Source: Calonectria ilicicola
Lineage: Eukaryota; Ascomycota; Sordariomycetes; Hypocreales; Nectriaceae
Reading direction: 5' to 3'
Assembly (NCBI GenBank): GCA_020809705.1
Contig: CP085831.1
Coordinates: 2,976,001 to 3,040,000 of the forward strand
DNA length: 64,000 nt
Part shown: one piece after another, positions 34,201-45,887 of the stretch
Numbering within the stretch: position 1 is the stretch's first letter
Layout: every line of letters starts with the position of its first letter
Program-made: the position numbers and the translations under genes
The notes under the pieces: generated by a model
Seen by the model: only the letters and a program-made list of their open reading frames with translations
Told to the model about the DNA's origin: nothing
Databases searched by the model: none

Positions 34201-34661
34201 TAGACCTCATTGACATATGGAATTAACGATGGATGTTGTTTCAGTATAAGATAAAGTAGCCCACTGAGCAATGATATCCCGTTGTTTAGCAGTGAATTAT
34301 TCGACTCGCAGAAGAAGTAGGATAAAAATTCGGAACCACGCTGATTTATTTCAAGTTGGTTGATGATTCCGGCTGTAAGCATTGTTTTGCCACTTCCAGG
34401 GCTACCACTGATCCATAAGATTCGGAATTGGTCCTCTTGAAGCCATTGAGAAAAGTCGGAATGGACTATGATCCATCGGGAAACATCATTTATCAGTCCG
34501 CCATTAGCTTCCTCTATGCGTAGTTTATCAGTGCGAGGATCTGTTGTGCGCAGGTCCTCAAGATCAAATCCGGTATTCCAAAACGAGGAGCCGCCGTATA
34601 TATTGCCGATATAGACCCTTGCACTGCCGTCGGCATTGACATTCCTTCCAGAGTTGGACAT
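31265..34661 (-). CDS. NACHT-WD40 NLR-like protein
   Basis: Exons 34661-33096 and 33043-31265 (52-nt intron), 1114 residues. The start MSNSGRN is chosen; an in-frame ATG lies 22 codons upstream. Seen: a short N-terminal Gly/Asn motif (SGRNVNADGSARVYIGN), then the NACHT NTPase with Walker A GSPGSGKT near 86 and Walker B YLVIDALNEC near 175, a helical linker with SNSSAPRAIVSL and PLQLY, then about ten WD40 repeats from residue 600 on (GHDKTV..., GHTDWV..., GHEKWI...). The repeats differ in sequence rather than being near-identical. Fungal NLRs of this build (the HET-E/D type) act in incompatibility and probably wider defence. It lies next to another NLR-like gene in the same direction. Confidence 0.92.
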
Positions 34662-35234
34662 TTTTAATTTGATTGGTGACACTATGTGCCGTAGACTGTA
34701 CTTTAACGCGATCGTTACCTGCAACAATTAAGAGGGCTTAAAGACTGGAGATATGATCGTCGTACTACCTGAGTGTAGGCAGCGAGCTGATGCCGAGGAA
34801 GTGAAGTGTTTACCTTGGGCCAATCCGGGGAGTGGTAACATATATTAATGGATTGTGTAGATGACGGCTTCTTTGAATTTCACCCTGTTGTCATGTCTAT
34901 TGCGGGATTTATATACAGTTGAACCCATAGCCACATCACTTGGGGGTAGGCGAATCTAACCAGTCAGATGTTTAGACGTGTCTGAAGCTGATTGGACCAG
35001 GATGGGCCATACTTTAGTCTGAGCCATCCAACTTTAGATAGTTTAATGATATTCAAATGCACGTTTTATCCCAGTAACCGTGTTTAGCTGAAGGGGTTGT
35101 TTACTATTGGATGGAATAATCTATCTCCCTGGCTTCTCACATTCAATCTCCTCAAGATATATATCCACAACGAGACAGCGGTTAATGCTCCATCCGTCTA
35201 GCTATCGGCGTTGACTCCTCCATGATACATATTC
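34662..35234. other. Spacer between the two NLR-like genes
   Basis: Promoter of the NACHT-WD40 gene and 3' flank of the ankyrin NLR-like gene. Nothing else is supported. Confidence 0.4.
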
Positions 35235-38200
35235 TTATATAGGCATGAACCTCTCTTTAGAAGGCAGCTCCAACTTGGTGATCAAAGCAAGTACCAGGAT
35301 AATTATTGCTAAAATGGCGGCTGGGAAGCCTATACCGTTGTGTCGCACGATACTGAACAATATCCCTCCAGTGTATAACTGTTCTTCCACCTGTGTGCTC
35401 GAATTGAAAAGCTTGGTGTGAATAAATCTAACAATATGAGAGTGTCCATGAGAGCTTGCTGCCCTGAGGATATCGTCAAGTAATTGAGAATCATCCTCAC
35501 TATTGAAACTTCCAATTTGCAAAAGTAGTTCAACAATTTCGAGATGCCCATGTTCGGATGCCACCACTAAAGCTTTGTATCCATGTAGTGATACATCGGC
35601 TCCATGCCGAAGTAAAAGCTCAAATATATTGATGTGACCACCAGCAGAAGCAGCTTGCAAGGCATCGGTGTAGTCTTCACCAGGTTGATTTATATCAGCA
35701 CCATGGTCCAATAAAGCTTGAACAACTTTAAAGTGACCTTTGAACGAAGCTGTTAGAAGAGCATTCCCAAATCTTCCTCCTCGTGCGTTTACGTCGGCCC
35801 CGCTTGCTAGAAGTAAACGAACCATATCCACTCTGCCGTCACTAGATGCTGCATGCAAAGAATTTTCATGCTGTTCACTCATGAAGTTCGCATCAGCACC
35901 TTTCTCTATAAGAAGCTGAACGATCTTGTATTGATCTTTACGTGAACTGGTGTAAAGTGCATCGTTTGTAGGAAGCCCTGAGGAACCTGCATCAATGATG
36001 ACCATGACGACTTCTAAATATCCTTTGTTGGCGGCCACATTGAGACATTTGCCTCGAAATTTTGACGCTTCGACAAGATTTGGATACTGGCAGTTCTTAA
36101 ATCGCAGTCTTCTGAGCCACGCTTCAAAAAGGAATAACGCAGGATGGCCGGCGGGGAACTCTAGGCTTTGGATGAGTTGTTCCGAAGATGGCATGGAATT
36201 ACCACTAGAGATTGAGTCCATTTCTTGATATTCAAGGTGCTGAGGTAGGAACCCTAGTACATAAGGGAGTAATGACCATTGAGAAATATGTTTGACGAAG
36301 GCGTGATAGTTGGAATCATCCCAGTCGGACACTGCCATCGGAAGTCCGACTATGCTGTTCATTGCGATTTTTAGATATCGAATGGAATTAGAAATGATGT
36401 CAATATTTCCTTGCCTGTCGTTCATGTGAAAGGGATTGGTCTCTGAATTGGCGCTAAGAAAAAAATCGCGGACGGTTCGGTGTATAAGGTGCACTGTATC
36501 GTCTGCGTCGACGGTAGTTTTTATTGACCTTTTCGACTTAATCTCTAAAAGGTCTTGGCATCTGTCTCGAAGTCTTTTTGGTATTGCCTCAAGATAAGTA
36601 AATCGTTCCTGTTTCATATCGATACTGTTTTCGTTGTTCAAATCCGGAATAACAATGGCTTCGCCAAACTCCTTAACTGTCAAGGGCCGGAAAGCGAAGG
36701 TTACCCAGGTTATCATTTTTCTTATTTCCGAGATAATCTGTTCATCATCGCGCTTAAGACGTGCGATTATGCGTACGTAAGATGATTCCAATTCTGTCGG
36801 GAGTTCAACGAGAGTTTTTTTGAGGTCCTTTAAGGATATGCCTTTTTTTTGGAAGATTAATTCCAACTCATTAGAGACAAGTTTGACCCATAAAAAAACC
36901 CCATTTGCGTTTTCTGTGAGGTATTGTTTTGTGGCTCCCATAATATCAAATATTGTTTCGCCGCGGCTGTTACCTTGTGTATCATTTTTATAAATGCGAT
37001 GGAGCTCCCTCACTCTAGTCCCAATAAATGTAGTAATATCAGAACCGTTGTTATGTTCTAGTATTATGGTGGGGAAAATATCGAATTTGCTCTTAATACC
37101 GCCATCAGGTCGGCTGGTGACGATGGTCTTGAACACGCATTTCGATTGCCTTTTGTGCAAATCGCAAAGTAAAGAGAGCATCTGTTCTCGTTCATCGAAT
37201 TGATCCGATTCATCCATTGCATCAATGAGTAAATAAATAGTGATTGGGAATTCATCCGATTTGGCGAGCAATAGGAATGCTTCGCGCAGCTCCTTGAAAC
37301 CCCACTCGGGTGTTTGCGTATTTGAGGTTTTCAAAGCAAGGTATGTGTTCCGCAAAACCGAAAAAAGCTGTCTCTCCTGCCATAGAATCTGATAAAGAAG
37401 CGAGTGAAGGATTTGAAGATGGCTGCGTTCTGTTTTCTCCCCGTCAACGCTATAACAAAAAGTAGCAAGGATGTTGGGTTGCACTTTGGATTGGTTGTAT
37501 ATCGGACGTAGATGGCTGGTCTGAATTGCGAACATTTTAGAGGATGATTTAGCTTCATCCATGGAATGATATAGTCCGTTCAAGGCCAGATCTTTGTCAG
37601 ACAAGAGTCTTCTGAGTATCTTGTTGGACAGTGTTGATTTACCACTCCCTGGCTTTCCCTGAATCCATAAGAGAGCGGAATCCAGAGATTGATTCCAGTG
37701 CTTGAATTGATCGTCGTCCCAAAGCCAACCGCCTGTCTGAGAGTCCCCTGGGATGATGGTCCCCCGTCGTTTGTTTCGTGACCGTGTCAATAGGCTGTTC
37801 AAGCAATCTGTTTTACAAGTTAGTTGTTGATTTTCCGACTGGTGGTCTGGCTTACTTCTTGTTTCTTTTTCTGGATCAATAAATGGCAAATCACCAATAA
37901 TGCTACTAACAGTCGAATCAGCACGGCTTGAGATCAAAATTTTTAAATACGAATCTGGTTTCCTCTTATCCCATATTTCACGCATATTGTGTAGAAATCT
38001 GGTCTTTTCTCCATCAATCATCCTTTCGATTCCATCAACGATGATGGAAAATTGATGTTCGGATTTTTCTTGCAACAGTTGGATAATTAATTCACAGACC
38101 GTCGTATCAGGGAGTTCGTCTTTTGACTCGGGATCAGCAAGTAGTGGCTGTAAAGATTCCTTCGAGAATGTTTTAATCAGATTGCCACTGGGAAGTACTA

Positions 38201-38763
38201 GCTGGGCTAGAATGGAAGCAAAGATACTGCTTTGGGGTACATGCTGAGTGTTAGTTCCAGGAGAAGCGGCACTTTCCACTTCTGGGTAGAAGAAATGTGC
38301 ATGCCGGCTGCGAAAGGAAGCCTTTTTTCTCAAATACTGCACAAGATGCCACGATAAGCTCGTTTTTTTGGAGTTTGGTGGGCCGAAATGCCAAAGAAAT
38401 GCAGACGGAGAGCTGTGAAGCCAATGGTTCACTTCCTGGCTAGCCAAAAACCAGGCCACAGATGCTTCATTTATCTCTGGCTCGTCCCCAAAGCGCTGTT
38501 CACAACCTGTGGCCAGATCTGAGAAGTAGGTGAGCTTTTGCTTCACTCTCGAACAGATATTGCCTAAACATAGTTAAGTGCCCCACTCAAAGCCAATGTC
38601 GTGGATATGACGAACCATGATTCATAATATCGTCACGAGTATCATTGTGATTGATTATGATAGTCTGGGCATGATTGTCACCGATGTGAGCATTGCCACG
38701 GTCAGAAACTGTTACATTTCCTGCGCTATTGTCGCTGCCTTGACGACAGTTTTGTGATGCCAT
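35235..38763 (-). CDS. NLR-like protein: tandem NTPase domains, ankyrin repeats, C-terminal membrane segment
   Basis: Exons 38763-38616 and 38563-35235, 1158 residues; the short first exon is supported by an in-frame stop just upstream and a CTTAAC branch site, though the donor GTTCGT is weak. Seen in order: a Gly/Asn-rich motif (GNVTVSDRGNAHIGDN); a first NTPase-like domain whose P-loop is broken (GPPNSKKT near 110, Lys for the usual Gly) with a Walker B-like FSIIVDGIERM; a second NACHT domain with canonical GKPGSGKS near 352 and YLLIDAMDES near 490; a helical region; seven ankyrin repeats at about 870-1080; and a hydrophobic helix (FPAAILAIIILVLALI) 30 residues from the end. Ankyrin NLRs are common in fungi, but two NTPase domains plus a C-terminal anchor is unusual. 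Role inferred: recognition or defence. Confidence 0.88.
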
Positions 38764-39691
38764 TTCGAGATCGTAGCCGATTTGGGTGGTGTCAGCGGAG
38801 AGATTGTGTTTTTCGCAGTTTTAGCGCTACTTCCACCGCAACTTCTTGATGCCATTCCATAGTTGAAAGCAGTGAGAAAATTTCGACTTGAACAGTGTCT
38901 CAGCCTCAACTCCGGTCTCCCGATGCACCCCGCACAGTGGTTGCCCAATGGTAAGCAATTCTCAACGCTGACTCAGCTTCACTTCCATTTGTCCTTTTCA
39001 AACGCCATAGCGTGGGCTTGAGAACAGCAAATGGCTGGTCATGTGATGGACTGCTTCGTCCGGTCCTGTGCAGTGTGCAGGGCCGGAATGCAGTTCCAAG
39101 GGTCCAAACACGTGGAACCATCTTCTCTTGGCATCATAATAATACCTAAATTCCCTCGATGCAACAAGCTCATGCTCAATGAATGGGTATGGTGGCAGGC
39201 AGTTTCATCTGGCATGCATAAGGTACTCAAAATGCCAATAAGTTACCGGCCGGTGTAGGCTCAAGTACAACGTCAAGAAAGCACAAACTTATTGTCTGAG
39301 CTGCGCAGCTGTTCACAAAGAATCATCAGTGAGCTTTAGGTATATATAGACGCCGTAGCAAAATATGATGGTTATTGAAATTCAATTGTGGACTTGCATG
39401 AGTCTGTTTATCGTAACCCGATATTCTACAGAACATATCAATAGTGGTACCTATTTCTATAAAAGAGATACAAGAATCTCCACGAAGAGAGCGCCAGGAA
39501 TCTAGTTTAAGGTCAAAGTCACCAAGCCTGCAATGGACCTCTATAGAGAGCGCTACAATCACTGTGAGGATCGATTGTTCTTGGTCAAGTTAGGAAGAGA
39601 TTGAACTTTGGCACGTAGCTGCAGTTCGCAGAAAACTCAGGCCGTCGTTAACGTCACACGAACACTATGGCCGTAAATAACTCTAGGAAAT
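38764..39691. other. Intergenic region upstream of the ankyrin NLR-like gene
   Basis: Holds the NLR-like gene's promoter and the 3' flank of the YchF-type ATPase gene. A minus-strand ORF at 38948-38712 overlaps the first NLR exon in another frame and is treated as chance. Confidence 0.4.
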
Positions 39692-41398
39692 CTATTTCTT
39701 GTTTGACACATCTGAGAACGGCTTGTTAGCTGTGTACTTTAATAATTGAGAGATGCATCCAGCTATGAATAACAGGGTTAGCGATTATTTGCAACTTACT
39801 GAATTGGAAGTGGATAATATCTCCATCCTGGACAACCTTTGGAAATAATGTCAGCAATTACAGCACCAAGGAGAGTCTGGAGACTTACATAAGTCTTTCC
39901 TTCCTGTCGATATTTGCCAGCAGCCTTGATAGGGCCCATGGACTTGCCACCTTCGCAATGGTCTTGGAAATCTTGGAATGCGACCACTTCGGCTTTGATG
40001 AAGCCCTTCTCAAAATCGCTGTGAATGGCCCCAGCGGCCTGTGGTGCCAGGCACCCTCTTGGAATAGTCCAGCATCTAACTTCCTTCTCGCCGGCTGCAT
40101 ACAAATCAGCACAAGGTTCATGTAGAGGTAGCAGATTATGAACAAACCGGTAAAGTAGTATTGCAAGCCAAGCTTAGTAAATCCTTCAGTGATGATCTTG
40201 TCAAGCTTTGACTTAACCTTGCTCTCCTTGACAAACTCAGCTTGTGCATCTGGGTCGTCCTTCATGCTGTAAAGCTTCTCTTCGAACTCAATGGAGAATG
40301 GAACAATGTCCCGGGGGACGCCTCCGTGCTCGGTGACCCACTTGGCGATGCCGGGCAGGTATTTGCACTTCTGTCTGAGGTAATCCTTCATTGTCAAATT
40401 GACAAGGTAAATAACCGGCTTGGTGGTGATCAATTGCAATTTCTCATTGATGAGTGCGATCTCGGCCGGTGTCCAGCTTCCATCTCTGACCGGCTTATCT
40501 TGCTCCAGCAACTATTTCATGATTGTGAGCAAATTTGCATGGATAGAACCATCAGATTGGAAATTTTGGGCTCACTGCTCGGATTTTCGTTGTTGTCTCT
40601 GTGAAAAGAGGTAGCATCTTGTACTTGCCGCCGGCTTTCTTCACGATTAATTCCTCGGCAACGATGGCCTTGTCCAGAATATCTAAATGCGGATTAGCTA
40701 AAAGCATCGATTTGATCTAGAGGGAGGAGCATACCAAGATCCTTCTTGCAAAGCTCGCTTTGAATGGTATCTAAAAGCACGGTGATTAACTTCGTCGTCT
40801 GAGGGGATTTAGATGAACTAACCCAAGTCCCGGACGGGATCGATGGAATCATCAACGTGCAAAACTTCATGGTTGTCGAATGCTCTGTCAAAAAGTCAGA
40901 TTGAATAGAAAAGCGATGCAGATTTGCGACGGTGCCGTACCTGACAATGTGGAACATGCCATCGACGGCCTGGATATGGGACAAGAAGGCATTTCCAAGT
41001 CCCGCTCCCTGAGAGGCTCCCTTGATCAGTCCAGCAATATCTGTGACCTGGAGGTATGGTGGGTACATGGACGGTGGCTTCCAGAGGTCACAGAGGAAGT
41101 CCTACATGCATTTTCTTAATTTAGTAATTGGTTCATCCCCATGTTAGGTAAGCAGCACAAGCTCGCTGCAAAGTACTTGACTTACATATCGGCTGTCGGG
41201 AACAACACATCGCGCCTCATTGGGCTCAATTGTACAAAAGGGATAGTTCTCAGCAGCAGCGCTCTGCTCAGTCAAGAGATTGAACAAGCTCGATTTTCCC
41301 ACATTGGGCAGACCAACGCAGCCCATTTTTAGGTTCTTGCGAACCCTGCCGAAAGCAACGACATTGTCCTTGACAACTTCAACCTTCTTGGGGGGCAT
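39692..41398 (-). CDS. YchF/OLA1-type ATPase with an apparent 1-nt insertion
   Basis: Nine exons on the minus strand: 41398-41186, 41102-40941, 40884-40823, 40770-40735, 40682-40576, 40511-40148, 40094-39889, 39836-39800 and 39711-39692. They sum to 1207 nt, one more than 402 codons. Seen: P-loop GLPNVGKS at 29-36, the G2-like region NYPFCTI, G3 [22 protein letters not shown] and [10 protein letters not shown] of the TGS-type C-terminal domain, ending in HFQFNV. All joins but the first keep the frame; after SRY the next exon reads one base off (GAACTTC where GACTTC is expected, at 41099-41102). The family binds and hydrolyses ATP and is linked to ribosomes and stress responses. An indel error in the sequence is the simplest reading, because the rest is intact. 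Confidence 0.85.
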
Positions 41399-42456
41399 AT
41401 TGACGTTAAGAGCTGAATAAAAACGAATTCTTGTTGATGATACCTTGATTTTGGAGAGAGTTTCAAAGAAGAGAAATCCTTTGGCAAACTTTTCAGAAAG
41501 TGGCCTGATGTTTGGCCCACTTAAGCACTGACATGGGCACAACGTGTCCTAGTGACTGGTGAAAGCGATATAATCCCTGAGCGATTGGGGGGAAGGGACC
41601 GGTTTCAGGGTTACCCCTGCTAGCTTCACAATATTTTTAACATTTCTATCCCGAAATTCCAAATTGAATACCTAAATGAACAGAATATTTGGGGCAGAAA
41701 TTTTTGGGTCTTTTTCAGCCATTTCTTCCACACTACGATGGTTTTTTTCTTGAATCAGCGGGTATTTTGCTGGTTGAATAGCGGGGAAGGAGTAAACTCA
41801 AAAAATGACCAAGGGTCGTACTAGTCAATCTAGCCAAAATCCATTTCTCAGTTAGCGAGCGAGGCGCACTCTCAAGGGAGACAGGAACCCACGAGAACTG
41901 AGGTAAATAAATCCCAGGCTGCACAAAAGGGCTTCAAAGAGTAAAATCGACCAAGCTTGGTATCTGAGGAGTTTGTAATACGATATAGATCATGTGAAGA
42001 AGTGGATGGTATCCATTGGCCCGAGGCGCCACGACAGTAGAAGCTAAAAACGATGGCTGACTTAGTCGCGTGTTCGGGATCAACAGCCTATTTCTCTACC
42101 TATTTTCATCCTCCAGAGGCAAAATGAGGCCATGCTTAAGAATAAAATCACGGTAATGTGTTACAATGGTTAGAGTAAATAATATGAGGCGCCTCATGCT
42201 TACTTGAATGGCTTACTTCATGCAAACCCAGGCGTTCCATATCGCAGCCTGCACGGTACAAGAACCAGGTCCTATGGAGAAGGACCGGGCGCACAACAGT
42301 TCGCCTGAATTTTTTTTAGACGTGTTCATTTTATTCTAATACGGCCGGTTTAAATTAATTACAGTAGTAAAATAGTTTGGATTTTCAAACTATCCATCAA
42401 TCATCTACTGAGATGCACGGGTACAAGTCAACTCAAAAATTGCAAACAGAAAAGTA
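41399..42456. other. Intergenic region upstream of the YchF-type gene
   Basis: Promoter and 5' leader of the ATPase gene (41399-41600). Beyond, nothing coding, repetitive or RNA-like is supported. Confidence 0.4.
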
Positions 42457-42876
42457 TTAGTAGAATTGAAATATCCCTTGCGAAACGTTTGGGTCAATTC
42501 TTTCCACCTTCACTATTATCTTCGCATGAAATGCCTTGGAGTGATATGGGGCTATAGGTGTCTGGGGTAGTGGCAGAGCCAGAGGCGTCAAATCCCAATC
42601 CCACGCAGTTGCGGCCGCAATTGTCATATTGTCGTCATTGGTGGACAGATAGCCCTCACAGGAATGTGCAAATTTCGTAGCTGTAACTTTGAGACTGATC
42701 TCACTTTTCAATCCATTTGACAGAGTCCAGCACCCCGGCAAGACGAAAGGGACATCTATCTGGAGTCTAAAGCAGCTTGCTGAGGGAGAGGAATCTTCCT
42801 TTGTTCTGGCCGTAGGGGGTGTTATTTTCCTCTCACTTACGCTCACAGCGGGAATATTGAGAACCAAAATGAACAA
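42457..42876 (-). CDS. Possible hypothetical ORF, weak
   Basis: An open frame of 139 codons whose composition (KVTATKFAHSC, AATAWDWDLTPLALPLPQ, KIIVKVERI) looks protein-like and beta-rich, but there is no ATG near its 5' end and I find no clear splice acceptor or upstream exon. I do not recognise a family. It may be a gene fragment, a missed multi-exon gene, or chance. Confidence 0.22.
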   Translation of the reverse strand: MFILVLNIPAVSVSERKITPPTARTKEDSSPSASCFRLQIDVPFVLPGCWTLSNGLKSEISLKVTATKFAHSCEGYLSTNDDNMTIAAATAWDWDLTPLALPLPQTPIAPYHSKAFHAKIIVKVERIDPNVSQGIFQFY

Positions 42877-44461
42877 GCCCTTTTCTATGCATAGATTTAC
42901 AAGCCTTCGATGTTCAGTAGCATCTGGGTTATCATGGCTTCATGACCCTAACCCTAACCCGCGGATTTAAACAATTGTACCTCAAATTGGCGACAGTCAA
43001 TATCACCGTCTTAGACCGCATTCCAATACAACCGGTTTTGCAAAATCTAATTTTAATGGGGTGGTTCTTCTTGTATGCAAAAATAGTTAGTAATGCGAGG
43101 GTTGGCTGTTTAATTAGATGATGCGTCGTTCAACGTACGGCCACAGCAGGATGTGAGAGGTATAGGGTAGCTTCGGGTTGAAATGTTCATGTCAAAAACC
43201 ATGAGCTGAGAAGCTTAAAAGATGCACGCCGACTAAATTATGACCTGTCTCGTAAAATTCTCTGGTATTTAGATATCAGTCATATTTTGACGGTCCAAAT
43301 AGATGTTGTAGGTCTTGTATCAGTATTCCGTGCTAATTATTGTGAAGGAGGCATTGAAAATTGCAGTTCATCAAGTTTGATTTTGGGAGATGGCCAAAGC
43401 GTCACATCCACGGGGCTATGCCTGATTCGGATATAAAGACCCACCCTTTGGACTTGATTCGTTCTAACACGTGACCGGATTAACTGGCAACGTCACGTGT
43501 TCGGAACAAAACCCAAAAGCGGACATGAGATACACTAACAGAACAAGCTCATGGCTATGACCAGAGCTGGGGCCTCTCTGTTAGAGCCATCGTCGCGGAT
43601 CCTGTTAGTGTCACGGTAGAAGCCGCCAAAAAGGCTGTGTGCTTTTTCATCTTAAAATTTGCATCAAAATTTGTATCAATGCCGTTATGAAATCTCGGCC
43701 AGGTATGTTGCATTGCTTTGAGGGCAAATGATCACTGCTCCATGGATCGATGCTCGATACTGTCTGTTACTGTGTGTTATTATTATTCTTCAACGAAATA
43801 GTACAAAACCAAACTCAGTCAAAAATATGCTCAGCCTTCTTTACGTGTGGCTGGTGCTGATACAGCAATATCGGTCCAATGCTCGGCCCTTCGGCATGTT
43901 GGATAGATTGTGCCACTGTTTGGTTGACAGCCAAAGCCTGGAACGAACCGCTTCACCTTCTTCACCGAACGCCACCTTATCTATCCTGGCTTAATCACTC
44001 CTTTTTGACTTTGGCTATTTTTGATGCTTCAGCCACCAAATAGTGAAGCTACAAAGTGTGACTTTCTTGTAGCGACTGAAAATTAAACGACACAAGGTAG
44101 TTTTTAGTACAGAAAGTAATGCTAGCTTGTGGCATCCCATTTCAGCTCAGTCCTCTGAAAAAGGCTGTCAAGGGACCAGTCTCCCGTCTGTGCATGGGTG
44201 CACCGCTAACGGAATCGTTCTGTAAGGCGTGAGGGGAAAGGGCTAGCGTGGTAGTTAGCTGCCGATCTGGCGCTATCTGTCAAGTTGTAAATTATCAGGG
44301 ATAGCGCATGAGATGGAGGCAGGCAGCGAGCGGGCGTACTACAGTGACGATACATAAAGCATCCATGTGCCTGGGACTTAAAAAACAAGCCTTTTTAAAT
44401 CGGCCACTTTTTCCATTTTGCCCAAGCCGATTTGGAGGGTGGGAGAAGAGTCCCCCTCGAC
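42877..44461. promoter_or_regulatory. Intergenic region upstream of the CFEM receptor gene
   Basis: Contains a short telomere-like run (CCCTAACCCTAACCC, 42946-42960) and a perfect 10-bp inverted repeat, AACACGTGAC at 43466-43475 and GTCACGTGTT at 43492-43501, each holding CACGTG, the site for bHLH-type factors. These lie almost 1 kb from the receptor start, so a link to that gene is uncertain. No further gene is seen. Confidence 0.4.
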
Positions 44462-45887
44462 ATGCAACTCTTCTGGAGGCTTGGCCTGCTCCTGAGCCTG
44501 GCTGCACTCCCAGGAGCTATCGCCCAGTCCTTGGGCGAATTGCCTGATTGCGCGGTAAGCTTGAGAAGCCGCTTCCTTCACTGATCTGTCCATTAAGTCA
44601 ATCTAGTTTCCCTGCATCGAAGCCTCGCTCGTCAATTCATCGTGCTCCATCACAGACACATCATGTCTATGCACAAATAAAGACGTCAAACGCCAAAGCG
44701 GCGCATGCCTTTTTAAGGCCTGTAATATGACCGAAATACTGAGTGGGTTCATTCAAAAGTCATTTTTTTCTTGCCTGCTGACTCTTTGTACCAGCCGTGA
44801 CAAGGATTAGCATGGGCTATTGCAATCTGCCAGTGCACAACGACTCCGTCGAATATGTTGTGCTCTCCAGCACTATTGGAATAATAAGCGAGATTTTCAT
44901 CGCCCAGAGATTCTTGACCTCAATATTTTACAAGATCCCCATCGAATTCGACGACTGGTTTATTCTCGTTACGGGCCTTCTGAACATAGCGAGTATAGTG
45001 ATTGGCATTCGCGGCCTTGCCTCCAATGGCTTGGGCCATGATCTATGGACCTTGACGCCTGAGCAGATTACAAATTTCGGCAAATACTACTTCATCGCAA
45101 ACATCCTATACCTTGTCGAGATACCATTTCTCAAGCTCTCCATTTTGTGCTTTTATATGCGAATATTTCAAAGCGCAAAAACTTACCGAGTCCTATGGGG
45201 CACTCTTATTTTTACCATCACCTCCGGCATTTCTTTTTTCTTTGCGGGTTTGTTTGAGTGCTGGCCAATAAGTTACTTCTGGAATCAGTGGAATAGCACG
45301 TATAAAGGAAAATGTGTTGATATTACTGCCATCGGCTGGTCCCATGCGACTATCAATATTGTCCTCGATGTTTGGATGCTGGCCATACCATTATCGCGCA
45401 TCACCACCCTAAATATGGGATGGAAAAGGAAAGTCGGAGTTTCCATCATGTTTTCTGTTGGTATATTGTACGTATCTACCCCAATGGCCCGGAATAACCC
45501 AATCTAACAGTCAAAAGCGTCACCATTGTTAGCATTCTTCGATTTCAATCCCTCATCCAATTTGTTGCCGATCAATCATACAATCTTACATGGGACTCTC
45601 GCCTTGTTTCCAGATGGTCCATGATCGAGGTCAGCGTGGGAATTATCTGTGCTTGCATGCCTTCCCTGCGTATGGCGCTGGCCCGCGTACTGCCCAAGTT
45701 GGTGACCACGACTAGGTCATACGGCTCGAAGCGCAGCATCAGGACATCTGAGCCAGCTGAATCGACGCTGCCAAGCAGGAGAGATCCATTGCAAGCACCC
45801 ATGACACCACAGTCTCTGGACTCGGGAGATTTGTCTGGATTGGTTGAAACGGACAAGATACAATTGGTTCAAGTTTCGAAATGTTGA
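44462..45887 (+). CDS. CFEM-domain seven-helix receptor (PTH11-like)
   Basis: Exons 44462-44554, 44607-44742, 44795-45467 and 45518-45887; 423 residues. A signal peptide (MQLFWRLGLLLSLAALPGAIAQ) is followed by a complete CFEM domain with eight Cys at 30, 34, 44, 51, 53, 65, 70 and 86, in the family spacing with Asp before the CxC pair. Then come about seven hydrophobic helices with the conserved DDWFILVTGLL, LWTLT, YVVE/LVEIPFLKLSILCFYMRIF and AIGWSHATINIVLDVWMLAIP blocks, and a Ser/Arg-rich cytoplasmic tail. This is the fungal PTH11-type receptor layout, used to sense surfaces or hosts in plant-associated fungi; the ligand is unknown. The last acceptor (AAAG) was chosen because it restores the GIFVTIVSILRF block. 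Confidence 0.92.

Noticed and set aside
38712..38948. Minus-strand ORF of 78 codons overlapping the first exon of the ankyrin NLR-like gene
   Set aside because: Different frame from an exon that joins well to the NLR; no domain seen.
41078..41185. Longer first intron of the YchF-type gene to avoid the frameshift
   Set aside because: An acceptor at 41079-41078 would keep the frame but remove FLCDLWK-type residues that are conserved in the family.
44308..44547. Plus-strand ORF of 79 codons before the CFEM receptor
   Set aside because: It overlaps the receptor's first exon in another frame and has no recognisable content.
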